Assembly (NCBI GenBank): GCA_033064195.1
Contig: JARBJD010000120.1
Span: 62,001 to 126,000, forward strand
DNA: 64,000 nt
Reading direction: 5' to 3'
DNA from: Blattamonas nauphoetae
Taxonomy: Eukaryota; Preaxostyla; Oxymonadida
The notes beneath the pieces were generated by a model, which saw only the letters and a program-made list of their open reading frames with translations, did no database searches and was not told the origin of the DNA. The first letter of the stretch is position 1. The number at the start of each line of letters is the position of its first letter. The position numbers and the translations under genes were made by a program. Below, in pieces: positions 21,280 through 32,060 of the stretch.

Positions 21280-23205
21280 TTAAACGATATTGAACTCCTC
21301 AGTGAATTCTGGTGATAAATCATCAATGGAAGCGGCATGATATTTTGTGTGTTGGATTGGAACGCACACTATTTTTGGTAGACAGGTGAGTCCATTCAGA
21401 AGTTTTGCCACCACATTTCCGTGTTTGTACTCAATGAATTGTCCAACAAATTGAAACTGTCTTCGCTTCTTCTGAAACTTAGCAACAGTCTTGTCCAAAT
21501 CAAGATGAATCAACAGGATGTTTCCTGGTTTGTATTTCCATAACATCTGTGTTGTCTGTTGCCTTTGGATGTTCTTCAATTGCTCTTCACAACTGGAGAT
21601 ATACAATGCTTCAATCTCTCGATTGTTTTGTGCTTGCTCTGGAGTGAACTTGTTCCAGTACGCTCGATGTGGAGTCATGTTGTAGTATTCCACCATCTGA
21701 TTCATCATTGAATGATTTGCCATTTGTGTTGCATTGTCTTGGAATCCATCTCTGATTGTTCTGATCACTCGATCGACAATTCGATTATGATTTGTGAATG
21801 GTGAGCTTGTGAAATATGTATTGACCTTTTGCTTCTCGAAATACGTTGTTGCTTCTCCACTTGTCCATGCTGCTTCTCCATCACCACGAATGTTGTTAAC
21901 ATGAACACTACGATGATTAATCAGATCATTGATTGCAGTCTTGACTTTGCTCCATGATTTATCCAGAACTGGAATCACAACAAGATATTTGGTGTTGATG
22001 TTAATTGCGAAGAGGTAAATCTGCAATACTGTTTTCGACGTTGGTGATTGAATAAAGACAAGATCAATTTCCCATGATCCAAACTTGGGAGAAAAGTATG
22101 GTCGATCACAATTCTGTGGAACCTTTTTGTCTGATGTCTTTTCTGAATCTCCAGTGATGTCTTTGGACATGAATTGCATCTTTGATCGAAACGGATATTG
22201 TATTTTTGTCACGGCTTTTGGAATCGTTGGTTGATCAATCATCAATGTGTTACCTCCTTGTTCCCTCCTTATTTTCCGAGGATGTGTAGAATCCCATCGG
22301 TGAACATATTCATCGTACCATTCCTGAAAAGATCTTCCACCAAATGGTATTTGTTTTGGATGTGCTAAAATGAACTCAGTTTCGTCATTTCCGAGAGTTC
22401 TGCTTACATGTGAAAGAATAAACATATTTCGATTCAGTTTCTTTGATTCAACAATCTGTTTGTCAATAAATTGTTCCATTTTCTGTTGATTGTCCATCAT
22501 TGAATGCTCGGCTTTGATTTGTTCCTCCTCTGAATTGTCCTTCTGTTGATGGTCAAAATAACCTTTCACTTGTTCCAACATGTTCAGTACTTGCCTTGTC
22601 GTCGGTTCGACCTTGTTGATCTCTCTCACATATGGCACAAAACCTTTGTCAATCTTCACAATTGTTGGTGGATCTGGTGACTTGGGGATCAGTAGATCAT
22701 CATCTTCAAACCTCAACTCTTTCATTGGGAATTCATATTCTGAACCAATTGATATCGGGTTTCTCTTCTGTCCAGGAATGATTGGAGATTCAGGAGGTTC
22801 AACAGCAATTGGTTGGGGAAGTTGTGTTGGAATGACGATTGCTGGTGGTTGATTAAAATGAATATTCTGTGCCTCCTGATAATACTGTTGATATGCTCTG
22901 TACGCTTGTCTTGCAGTGTTGTTACTGAGGATCCATCCGGTGAATTGTTTCACAAATCTTTGAACAACTATTTTTCCATCAGTAATGTTTAAATCAGGAG
23001 GTAATTCTCCATTTAGCCAATCATTGAAGTATGTCTCATCATTTGCGTCGTATTGTCCATTGGAATCATTGACATGATAGGTTGGTAAAATCTGGGAAAA
23101 CGTAAGTGTGACTTTGTATATTTTTGTCTGAGAATGGCGCGAATTGTCCAGGAGGTTCTTCACTATTCGATCTATTTGTGTTGAATTCAAATACGGTCTA
23201 CTCAT
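21280..23205 (-). CDS. Polinton integrase (rve family), 641 aa
   Basis: The integrase core occupies roughly residues 370-540, with a first acidic residue in 'GSWEIDLVFIQ', a second in 'NNIRGDGEAAW' and later 'VDRVIRTIRDGF'. A C-terminal SH3/chromo-like tail (LWKYKPGNILLI) follows. The N-terminal third has a proline-rich linker. The family joins the element's ends to chromosomal DNA. It lies 24 bases from the polymerase piece and has the element's T-rich box upstream. It looks whole and is very close to the copy at 110-1615. Confidence 0.85.
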   Translation of the reverse strand: MSRPYLNSTQIDRIVKNLLDNSRHSQTKIYKVTLTFSQILPTYHVNDSNGQYDANDETYFNDWLNGELPPDLNITDGKIVVQRFVKQFTGWILSNNTARQAYRAYQQYYQEAQNIHFNQPPAIVIPTQLPQPIAVEPPESPIIPGQKRNPISIGSEYEFPMKELRFEDDDLLIPKSPDPPTIVKIDKGFVPYVREINKVEPTTRQVLNMLEQVKGYFDHQQKDNSEEEQIKAEHSMMDNQQKMEQFIDKQIVESKKLNRNMFILSHVSRTLGNDETEFILAHPKQIPFGGRSFQEWYDEYVHRWDSTHPRKIRREQGGNTLMIDQPTIPKAVTKIQYPFRSKMQFMSKDITGDSEKTSDKKVPQNCDRPYFSPKFGSWEIDLVFIQSPTSKTVLQIYLFAININTKYLVVIPVLDKSWSKVKTAINDLINHRSVHVNNIRGDGEAAWTSGEATTYFEKQKVNTYFTSSPFTNHNRIVDRVIRTIRDGFQDNATQMANHSMMNQMVEYYNMTPHRAYWNKFTPEQAQNNREIEALYISSCEEQLKNIQRQQTTQMLWKYKPGNILLIHLDLDKTVAKFQKKRRQFQFVGQFIEYKHGNVVAKLLNGLTCLPKIVCVPIQHTKYHAASIDDLSPEFTEEFNIV

Positions 23206-23228
23206 TTCTACAAAAATAAAGTTTGGAT

Positions 23229-25538
23229 TTATTCAATTATAAAATCAGTTGCTTTCAATCCATGAATGAATGGAGGACATGATTCATTCTCAAGAACGAT
23301 TGCCTTCAGATGAATTCCACTGAGACTGAGTTTCTGTTGTTGTATTTTTGCGATCTCAAATCCATTGGAGTCATCGTCAGAATGAACTCTTCTCGTTTGA
23401 AAGTTCAAGGTGGTAGTCACTGTTTTCTCTCCATTGAGGCACTTCACATAGTCTTTGCTTGTGATGTTTGTTTTCTTCAGAGACACTCCTTTGATCTTGC
23501 ATTTCTCATCGAGAGAGTAACACTTTGGTGCAAGACAAATCATCTGTTCACCTTCCTTTTCAATTGCTAATCCCAACAACTTCTTCTCATCATCGACACC
23601 CTTTTCAGGATTGGGAAACCATTCATATTTGTGTGCATCATAGAATTCCTTGTCAGCAATCACATGTTCAAATTGTTGATGGATTCCAGCAGTGGGATCT
23701 CCACTAATTGCCCAGTATGCAGAGTCAGTGTCTCCCTCACAGAAGTGAATCTTGTTCATGTCTAGACATTTGTACATGAAATTGTAGATGAAATTCAGAT
23801 ACCAGAACTTCGCATTGTCGAGAGTGAACACTGCTTCTTGCAGACATGTCTTGCATGATGCTTTCTCTCTGTCTTCAATCACGATGTAGTTGTCCTCATT
23901 GATCTCTCTTGTCGCTACAAATCCTTTCATCATTTGTTTCAAGTATGTTCTCTTCTCATTGCAGATTGTGATCGAGTTGTACTTCTCAGTGTTCATTCCA
24001 TCGTATCCGTAGCTTCCATTCAAGTTGGTCTTACAGAATTGTTCTTTTCCCTTATTTCCAACCTTCATTGCTTCTATTCTGTCATTCATAAATGAAGTCA
24101 CAAATGGTTCAAATCCAGCATGTCTCGAAAAGACCATCACACTCTTTACGTCATCAATAATGAAGTGGCAATAGTCGATGAGGAACCACAGATAGTATGT
24201 CGAAAAGAACATATACTGATCGTGTGTGCTCAAGAGTTGGGTCAGCTTCCTTTGCTTGTCATCAGTCTTCAATCCATGTTTCTTCATCAACGAGTAGGTC
24301 TTCTCTCCAATGTTCTCTTCTGTTGAATTGACAACGATGTTCCTGAAGATTGGTGGGAAGTTAATGAAATCATTGATGTATTTCTCATCGATGTGTCCTT
24401 TCAACTCTGCAACAAATAGTGTCTTCTGATTCTTGTCTTCGATGATCTTACGACATTCTTTATCTCCTGTTGCGGTGAATAAGCATCTTCCTGGCATGTA
24501 CATTCTGTGTTTGGTGTATGGATTGTTCTTGTTCTTGATTGATGAGAAAGCACTCGGATACAGGGAATTGAAATCAACACCGCAGACATGAGTCATGATG
24601 TGTTCAGTATCGGTTGATTTGACAACACCATCTTCAAATGAGAAGTGATTGATTGGAGTCACGTCTTTGATGTTCTGTCTGTGCTGAACATTCGATAATC
24701 CACCAGTCACTGCTGCTCTCAACTTGTGATATGTTTGCTCGTGTGTCAGAGTCATCGGTAGTGATTTCCAGATGCAGTATTTCTTTAATTGAATTCTCAA
24801 TCTTGTGAGATGCTCATCATGGTCTGACTTGTATGTGTTGCAGTAGTCACAGCAGATCTTCACGTTCTCTTTTGAATGTCCTTTTGAATTGTCGATTCGA
24901 TCCAGTGTTGGTCGTACTGCTTGTGTGAAGTGGCACTTGCAGATAGAACAAACTTTCTTGCACTGTTGAACAAACCAGTCGTAGTCTGCTTCAGTTACGT
25001 TTTTGTTAGTATTGCGATGAGCTTTCTGGTCTTGATAGATGTATCCTTCCACTTTGTATTTCCAGTATTGTTTGGTGATCTTGATCGGTCCAGATTCGTC
25101 ACATTCGTTGTAGTCAGCATCAATATCAAAATCCTTGTAGGCACAAGCATACTTGATTGCAGAAGCATTTGCTGACAGTGAGAGATTGTGCAACATATCC
25201 ACTTTGTGTTGGAAGTTCAGTTCAATGAGATTGTCAAGTGGTGCAATCATGCATTCAACGTCTCTGATGTTGTAGAACTTGAGGTATTCCCATCTGTTCT
25301 TGAAGCCTTGTTTGTTCCAATCATCAAGATACAATTGGTAATCAGTGTCGGACATTTCACTGTTGTTCAGACTGGAATAGAATTCATATTTGGAGAAAGG
25401 TTCTTGTTTGCTCAACACTGCTTCGTAGTCTGATGAATCGAATGATTCGTAAGCAAAGAATGATTTCTGGAGTGAAGTGTTTCCACCAAAAGCTTTGACT
25501 GCATTATCCAATGTCATTGGTCCTGTGTATGACATCAT
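23229..25538 (-). CDS. Protein-primed DNA polymerase B, polymerase-side piece
   Basis: Carries family B polymerase motifs: 'DFNSLYPSAF' (motif A), 'KTNLNGSYGYDG' (motif B region) and 'EGDTDSAYWA' (motif C). Before motif A is an HNH-like zinc region (CSICKCHF, then LDRIDNSKGHS, then CCDYCN). The polymerase copies the linear element from its termini. This piece ends at the short transposon inserted at 25539-26509; the exonuclease-side piece lies beyond it. The open frame runs on into the inserted transposon up to 25595. Confidence 0.85.
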   Translation of the reverse strand: MMSYTGPMTLDNAVKAFGGNTSLQKSFFAYESFDSSDYEAVLSKQEPFSKYEFYSSLNNSEMSDTDYQLYLDDWNKQGFKNRWEYLKFYNIRDVECMIAPLDNLIELNFQHKVDMLHNLSLSANASAIKYACAYKDFDIDADYNECDESGPIKITKQYWKYKVEGYIYQDQKAHRNTNKNVTEADYDWFVQQCKKVCSICKCHFTQAVRPTLDRIDNSKGHSKENVKICCDYCNTYKSDHDEHLTRLRIQLKKYCIWKSLPMTLTHEQTYHKLRAAVTGGLSNVQHRQNIKDVTPINHFSFEDGVVKSTDTEHIMTHVCGVDFNSLYPSAFSSIKNKNNPYTKHRMYMPGRCLFTATGDKECRKIIEDKNQKTLFVAELKGHIDEKYINDFINFPPIFRNIVVNSTEENIGEKTYSLMKKHGLKTDDKQRKLTQLLSTHDQYMFFSTYYLWFLIDYCHFIIDDVKSVMVFSRHAGFEPFVTSFMNDRIEAMKVGNKGKEQFCKTNLNGSYGYDGMNTEKYNSITICNEKRTYLKQMMKGFVATREINEDNYIVIEDREKASCKTCLQEAVFTLDNAKFWYLNFIYNFMYKCLDMNKIHFCEGDTDSAYWAISGDPTAGIHQQFEHVIADKEFYDAHKYEWFPNPEKGVDDEKKLLGLAIEKEGEQMICLAPKCYSLDEKCKIKGVSLKKTNITSKDYVKCLNGEKTVTTTLNFQTRRVHSDDDSNGFEIAKIQQQKLSLSGIHLKAIVLENESCPPFIHGLKATDFIIE

Positions 25539-26509
25539 AGTTCCCCGACCAAGCCGGACTTGTTCATCAAGTCGGACAAAGGGTAGGTATGTCAAGGATA
25601 CCTCCTTATTTGACTGTAAAGTTGATTGATAATCGCTTTACGGCTTCAACAAAGAGTTTGAGAACGATCAGACCATTCATTGTATTTGTTCACTTCCCTC
25701 ATCCATTTTTGCTATTCTCACACAATAGCCAATCGAGCAAAGAGGTGAAGTGATTAAATAACATTTGGAACTATTTAGATGTATGTTCAGTTCATCCCCC
25801 CATCGAGGATGAGAATGGATCCATCGAAGAAGAAGTTGACGACGGAGAGTTTTGTGGGTGCCAATTGATTGTTTTCAGCCTCTCGCAACCAATTGAAGCG
25901 GATTCAGACGACTTGTATCATTTTTGCTTGGAATGGAGAATGTGAATGAGATTCTGTTTGCCTCATCTCGGATCTACTGTGAAAAAGTGAGGAAACCTTA
26001 AAATTGCAATCATAAGGCAGTTTGAGGAACACACCATCATTCCAAGATCCAAGTAGTTGGGATGAATGCCATTGGAGATCTTGTTGAGCATGCCATTCCG
26101 GAAGTGAACAGATTCCATCTTATTGAGAGGAATGAGAGATACAAACATCCAAAGACCTTTATCCTGCAGAAAGGTCGTCGGATGCGTGATTCTTGCGGGT
26201 CGGAGAAGACCTTCGTAGAATGAAAACAAGAACATTTTCAACCTCAAAATTGGTCTGTCAAGGTGCACATTATGAATATAGCGTGGAGACACATCACTAA
26301 CATCAATGCTGAAGTGAGTTTAGACCTCCGAGAACTGTGATGCATGTCCATTCAGGTTCGGATTTGAAAAAGCACCCATTGATCGTGTCTTTCTTCTCAG
26401 AAATACCAATTTTTACTCAACACTCGCATATCGAAATGAAGAAATTATCATGCAACTAGAAAGTATTGTTGTCCTACCTGATGAACAAGTCCGGCCTAAT
26501 CGGAGGACT
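25539..26509. mobile_element. 971-bp inverted-repeat DNA transposon inside the polymerase gene
   Basis: Ends are imperfect 30-bp inverted repeats: one end starts AGTTCCCCGACC, the other starts AGTCCTCCGATT, and both continue with GCCGGACTTGTTCATC. The 5-bp sequence ATCAT occurs directly outside both ends (25534-25538 and 26510-26514), as a target duplication would. The interior holds one 109-codon minus-strand frame (25963-26292) that I could not assign. This may be a degraded transposase or a non-autonomous element. The superfamily is not assigned. Confidence 0.75.
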
Positions 26510-28587
26510 ATCATGTCAATGAAACGAAGCACCTGTTGGGTTTTCTCGTGTCTGATCAATACTTGTTTGTACTTTGTTGTTGATCCAAGAAAGCTCACCA
26601 CTTTCCAGTCCTTGTCAACGAGATCACGAAAGATGAGATTGATGTCAAATCTGGAACTGTTGAACCCAATCACACTGACTTCATTTTGTGAGGGAATTTC
26701 TGGATCTTCATAATAGTTGTCCTGTCGAACTGTCTCTGCGTATTTGAAGAGTTCTCTGATCCACTGCTTCACGAAGTCCTTTCCATCTCGAAGATCAAAA
26801 TAGATTGACTTCACACCTGATTTTGTTTTGATTGCTGATGCAACAGAGAGAGGCTTCAAGTGTGAGATCAGTTGTGTGTTGTCATCCGAGAATAGATTGT
26901 CAAGAATGAGATCTTCCATTGTTTCAAAGTCATAAGTGATGTAGTATTGTGTTGGTTTGAATTCGTCTTGTCTCTTGTGTGCCATCAAAAATTCATTTGT
27001 TCTGTTGTTGAGGATATGTGGAACGTACGGTCTTGGTGTTTTATCAAGAGCGATCTTTTTCACGTGTTTACCATCAAGTTCTTTGCACTCTCTGAGATGC
27101 TTCTCAAAATCCCTGCTGTAGTTTTTATTCCTCACTTGGAATCCTCTTGATTGACAATATGGACAGAGTTTGTATCCAGTGAGTTTTTCAGGATCGGAAA
27201 TGAACATTACGTGAACAAGAGTTGCAGTGAGTGGAATCATGAGTATTGGAACAACTAGTGCATCATCATTTTCGTTGACATACGATTGGCTTAGAAAATA
27301 TGTCTTCTTGTCCTCATCATATTCATAAATGTGAACTGTAATGTTTAGTATTTTCATTGTCTCTTCCATGTCTGATGCAATATCAAATCCAGGATATTGT
27401 TGAAGATATGGTGTCAATTGATGTGATGTGAGATGGGTTAGATTCTTGCAGACAGCAAACAGTCGGTGTGCTTCAGCATTTCTGGTTTTCGGCGGAATTT
27501 TATTCCCAGGTGTGTCTGGAAGTGTTTTGTGTGAAACGGCTTGAAAGAAACAGATATTGTATGGTGAATCAACGTACTTGATATTGTGTTTCTTAATGTG
27601 TTCTGTAAGAATGGCGTTCGCTTTTCCTGCAACTGGGAATCTGTAAACTGCAACAAGAATTGAATGGAATGCAATGAACATTGTCTTTGTGTCCATCAGA
27701 GTTCTATCCTGTGATTCTTTGATCAGATTGATCGCATATTTTGAATACTCATTGATGTCTCCTGCACTTCTTATCACAGTTGGGAAACTCTTGGATGTGT
27801 TCTCCAATTCTGGTCTGAAATCCTTGTATGTTGTCTCATCTCTGTCTTTTCTTTCAACGATCTTACCAAAATCAATACTAATCTTGAATGGATGATCCTT
27901 TTCTTTTTCGTAAACAGCTTTGATGAAGGTTGTGATTTCCTCAACATTCTTCAGATGATTATGGAAGTACAGTTGATATGGTTTTCCATTGTCACTCACT
28001 TTTTCGATCTCGTTCTTTTTGAACTTCCTTCGTGCATTTGTCAGACATTCATTAAAGGCAAGTTTGTTTCGTGGTTCAGCGAGTAAGATGCATTGATCAA
28101 AACCATCAAATTCCTTCACTTTTCTTGATTCCATTTGTTCATTTTTCTTCTGAATGATCAAAAGATTCTTCATCCAGTGATCCATCAATTTCTCTTCAAT
28201 CGACTTTAGTTTCCTTGTGATCTTGAACACTTGCTTTTTCAATTCAGTTTCGTTCACTCTTGGATAAGCTTTCATATTTTGGATACTTGCTTTCATTTGT
28301 TCATCAATCCTCTTGTGTTCATGCTGATCTTCTGATGCCATCTGTTGTTGGTTTTCAATTTTGCTCAGAAAGGTTGAAAGAGTCTCGCCAGGAGGTGACT
28401 GAAGATATCCGACTTCTGGATTCCGAAGCATAGACATGAGAAATGAGTTCTGATGTGCGTAGTTTCTGCTGTTCGGATCATAGATGCGATCACGACCATA
28501 TTTATCCTTGAATTCAAAGGTGGTGTTGGGAAATAGTTGTTTGAGTTTTGTGATGGCAGACACTACAGAGTTCAAAGGAGTTTGCAT
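26510..28587 (-). CDS. Protein-primed DNA polymerase B, N-terminal/exonuclease-side piece
   Basis: The N-terminal region has an OTU-like stretch ('YNICFFQAVS', later 'ITVHIYEYDED' and 'LVHVMFI') like that seen in some Polinton/adintovirus polymerases. A Cys/His finger follows (CPYCQSRGF, then HLREC). The exonuclease I motif is 'YITYDFETME'. It starts at an ATG just inside the right half of the element. The short transposon at 25539-26509 separates it from the polymerase-side piece. The OTU assignment is tentative; the exonuclease motif is clear. Confidence 0.75.
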
Positions 28588-28689
28588 TTTAAACAGATTA
28601 AAAAAACAGAAAAGAAAAAAGTTTAGCGTTTATTCTGTGTTGTTGGGACATTACAAGAACAGCATCAATACACATGAGTTATGTAATAT

Positions 28690-29640
28690 GACAGCTTTGA
28701 ACAAAGAACTAATGACAGATGCTAATTTTGAATAACTATTGACTGTCCAAAAGTGGCCCAGGTGGCCTAGGTGGATCGCAAAATTAAATTGGTTTTTATT
28801 TTTGGGAGGTCCACAGGTCCACAAGTCCACAAGTCCACAAGAGCTCAGAATTGCTCTCAAATTGATGATTCTATACAGCAGTTCTCTTCTGTTTTACTTA
28901 TAACCTAAGACAAATGGAGATAATTGTAGCATCAAAATAGAAAGTCCACAATACATATGCTTGATGTGCTACGACAGCAATGAGCAAAGAACTAATGACA
29001 GATGCTAATTTTGAATAACTATTGACTGTCCAAAAGTGGCCCAGGTGGCCTAGGTGGATCGCAAAATTAAATTGGTTTTTATTTTTGGGAGGTCCACAGG
29101 TCCACAAGTCCACAAGTCCACAAGAGCTCAGAATTGCTCTCAAATTGATGATTCTATACAGCAGTTCTCTTCTGTTTTATTAATGACCTAAGTCAAATGG
29201 AGAAAATTGTAGCATCAAAATAGAAAGTCCACAATACACATACTTGATGTAATATGACAGCTTTGAGCATAAAAGAAAAACCCACAACGAACAGTTTATT
29301 TATTTCTAACTAGATTGTGGACTTGTGGACCTGTGGACCTGTGGACCTCCCAAAAATAAAAACCAATTTAATTTCGCGATCCACCTAGGCCACCTGGTCC
29401 AGTCAATCGTCATTGGAATATAGCAATGAAATCCAACACTAATTAAAAGATCACAAAAGAAAAGAACAATGAAATATGACAGCTTTGAGTAAAGAATCAA
29501 TAACAGTTTATATTTTTCAAACTAGATTGTGGACTTGTGGACCTGTGGACCTGTGGACCTCCCAAAAATAAAAACCAATTTAATTTCGCGATCCACCTAG
29601 GCCACCTGGTCCAGTCAATCGCCATTAGAATACACCAATG
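28690..29640. repeat. Subterminal repeats: two direct and two inverted copies of a TIR-derived motif
   Basis: A block of about 75 bp (GTGGCCCAGGTGGCCTAGG, then a TTTTTATTTTTGGGAGG tract, then GGTCCACAGGTCCACAAG) occurs at 28752-28840 and 29033-29122. It recurs inverted at 29315-29405 and 29525-29615. The first two belong to a tandem unit of about 280 bp that also includes the CAGCAGTTCTCTTCTG region. A related block sits inside both terminal repeats. The arrangement can form large hairpins. No gene lies here. Confidence 0.8.
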
Positions 29641-29778
29641 AAATCCAACACCTATTCATCAACCACAACATCCACCATCTCCAATGTCATAATCCTTTTT
29701 GTCTCTCAGTTATTCTTGTTCAAGCAGTGTGTGCAAAAATAAATGGTCAACTTATTCCTCAACTTTAGAGCTGTTTGT

Positions 29779-30357
29779 TTAACCTCTTAGGTGTGGTTTT
29801 CTCTTTGCTTTAAACCATTCATCAAGTCTCACTTTGTAAACTTTCTCTTCTCCAATAACCCGATAGTGAAAAGGAACCATTACTTTCTGGTACTCACCAA
29901 CGAGCTCACAATTGTATTTTCTCAATTCGTTTTCCACAAATGATTGAGTGTAGTGTTTGCGCTTCTTCTCATGTGTTCTTACTCCTATCATCCAGTCTGA
30001 TGGTTTAATCCTCCATTCAACTCCTTCATGAAGATATCTCACCACAGACTCTGATCTTTTGTATTCATCAACAAGTTCACAATTCTCACTGTGTAGGGAC
30101 TCAATGAATTTCTCTTTCGTGCAACAGTCATCAAATCGATGATACAGAGTGGGATTTCGATGCGGTCGTGCTCCTTTCACGAATGATGTGATGTACACTT
30201 GATAAATGTCATCAGGTTTCTCTTCAGTGGCATATTCAAAAGTTCCCTGTGTCAGATACGATGTCCCACGTCGATTCAGGACAGGCTCAGTGATCAGAAT
30301 TAAATGTTCATTATTTAAGATGTCAATTAGTTTGCTTGGTGTTAAGAGGTTTGTCAT
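29779..30357 (-). CDS. Polinton protein, 192 aa, with an internal repeat
   Basis: The last gene before the right inverted repeat. It contains two copies of a motif of about 45 residues: 'ENCELVDEYK' followed by 'WRIKPSDWM', and 'YNCELVGEYQ' followed by 'YKVRLDEWF'. A weaker third copy may lie at the N-terminus. Such short repeats resemble DNA-binding or endonuclease-associated repeats of large DNA viruses, but I cannot name the family. A T-rich box precedes the ATG. Confidence 0.5.
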   Translation of the reverse strand: MTNLLTPSKLIDILNNEHLILITEPVLNRRGTSYLTQGTFEYATEEKPDDIYQVYITSFVKGARPHRNPTLYHRFDDCCTKEKFIESLHSENCELVDEYKRSESVVRYLHEGVEWRIKPSDWMIGVRTHEKKRKHYTQSFVENELRKYNCELVGEYQKVMVPFHYRVIGEEKVYKVRLDEWFKAKRKPHLRG

Positions 30358-30432
30358 TTTATACTAAGTAAAAAATTGAAAAATAAAAAAAGTTTAACGT
30401 TTATTCTTGAAGTCTGCAAAACAAACCGAACA

Positions 30433-31575
30433 AAAATAATCGAAGAGAAGAGCCTTCCCACGTTCGTACGAGCTTCCTATAGACACCCCGATACTCCTTT
30501 GGGGATCGTTCTATCGCGATCCTTTTAAATGACTGCTGCTGGCGAAGTCCTTGAAGGGTTAAGTCTTGGGTGGGCATGATTTACGGGCACATCTAAGTGC
30601 TGCCAACTTGAACCCCGGGGACAATCTTTCGATCATCCGTCTCCAATTTAACCTCCAAATCATTCTGCGCATCAGTCACCAGGGCACCATTTTGCCTGAG
30701 TATCTTGGAACATTACGTCGAGGGCTCAATACTTGAACTTGGCCAGTACCTCCTCTTCATATACAAATTAAAAAATCAGAAAGTTAAAAAAGTTTAACGT
30801 TTATTTTTGGATCACCCACATCTCAGGAACTACTGCTCAGATCACTCTGAAAACATCAGAAATGAACTCAGCAGATCGGGATTGACCTTGGAAGAGGTTT
30901 GTGTGGTCGAAGCTCAAAATTGGATTTTTCAAACTTTGGATCTCCTCTTCATATACAAATTAAAAAAATCGAAAAAAAATAAATCAGCGTTAATTTTGAG
31001 ATCACCCATAACTTCGGAAATACTTCTCAGATCACACGAAACACGTCGTATATAAACTCGTCAGACCGATATTAACGTTGTCAGAACAATTTTGGATGGT
31101 CTCAAAAATTAAGGTTAATTTTAAAAAATCAATTTTTTATTTCCTTTTATAGTGATGAAAAAAGTGAAAAAATCATTTTTGACCAAAACAATCCATGGAT
31201 GCCGTAGATGCATGGGGAGGTAGTGCACGTCATTCTGGTGCATTCTGAGCGTTCCCCTGCGCCGTGGACTTTGTGGACTTGTGGACCTGTGGACCTCCAA
31301 AAATAAAAAACCAATTTGATTTCGCGATCCACCTGGGCCACCTGGTCCAGTCAATTGGATTGATGTACAACATCGACATGATCGTGCCGATTGATTTGAC
31401 CCTGAATCGTCTGCAATCCATTTTTGGAGCTCATTTTATCAAAATAAAGTAAGAATCAGGTCCAAAATTCATCAAAATCGAAGTGTCAGGAAATGTATGT
31501 TTTTGAGGTCAAAAGTGATTTATTCCGTGTTATTGGCGATCTAGATAGGTATCGATTTCCGTCTTCTATACTACT
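30433..31575 (-). repeat. Right terminal inverted repeat of the Polinton
   Basis: Reverse complement of 1533-2486 and ends CTATACTACT. It is about 190 bp longer than the left copy. It holds a tandem duplication (about 30750-31080) of a unit running from 'CTCCTCTTCATATACAAATT' to the 'GATCACCCA' region, while the left end has one such unit. Outside this the two ends are nearly identical. Confidence 0.85.
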
Positions 31576-32060
31576 GTCCACAAGTCCACAAAGTCCACCA
31601 ACTACTTTGGAAATATTGTGGATACTTGTAAAAGAACTATTCTTCATGCTCACAGCTTGTATATTACATTCAGCATTATTGTTTATGTGGACTCTTTACT
31701 TTTGATACCACAATTTTCTTCATATTTTCCATTGACTGTTGACATACATGAGAATAAAGGATATTGATTGATATTCCGTGTGCAGAAAGCTCTGTGGACA
31801 TATGGACCTGTGGATTTATATATTGAATAAAAAAAGGGAATTACCCATTGACACATTGACAGCAATAACAATGGAGAAGACCCATTGTTTCCTGATGTCA
31901 ATTGATATGTCAATGGATCGATAGGTCCACCGGTCCACGGCGCAGGGGCACACACAGAATGCACCAGAATGACGTGCACGACCTCCCCATGCATTGGTGC
32001 CATCGGTGGATTGTTCTGACCAATTTTGATTTTTTCACTTTTTTCATCACTTGATGGGAG
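31576..32060. repeat. Flanking fragment related to the Polinton terminal repeat
   Basis: 31923-32052 resembles 1822-1960 of the terminal repeat (GGTCCAC repeats, then CGGCGCAGGGG, then CAGAATGCACCAGAATGACG) with many substitutions. It therefore comes from an older or different family member. Further GTCCACAAG and TGTGGACATATGGACC runs lie at 31576-31830. No gene. Confidence 0.65.

Larger units (their letters stand above)
1533..31575. mobile_element. Polinton/Maverick element, about 30 kb, with two insertions
   Basis: The ends are inverted repeats starting AG and finishing CT, as Polintons do. Inside are the family's hallmark parts: a protein-primed DNA polymerase B in two pieces, an rve integrase, a packaging ATPase and capsid-like proteins. 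Most genes lie on the minus strand and the ATPase on the plus strand. I did not recognise an adenain-type protease. The gene set looks largely whole apart from two large insertions (about 6990-17890 and 25539-26509). The two ends are near identical over long stretches, so the element is probably young. I could not find matching 6-bp target duplications outside the ends. Confidence 0.85.
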
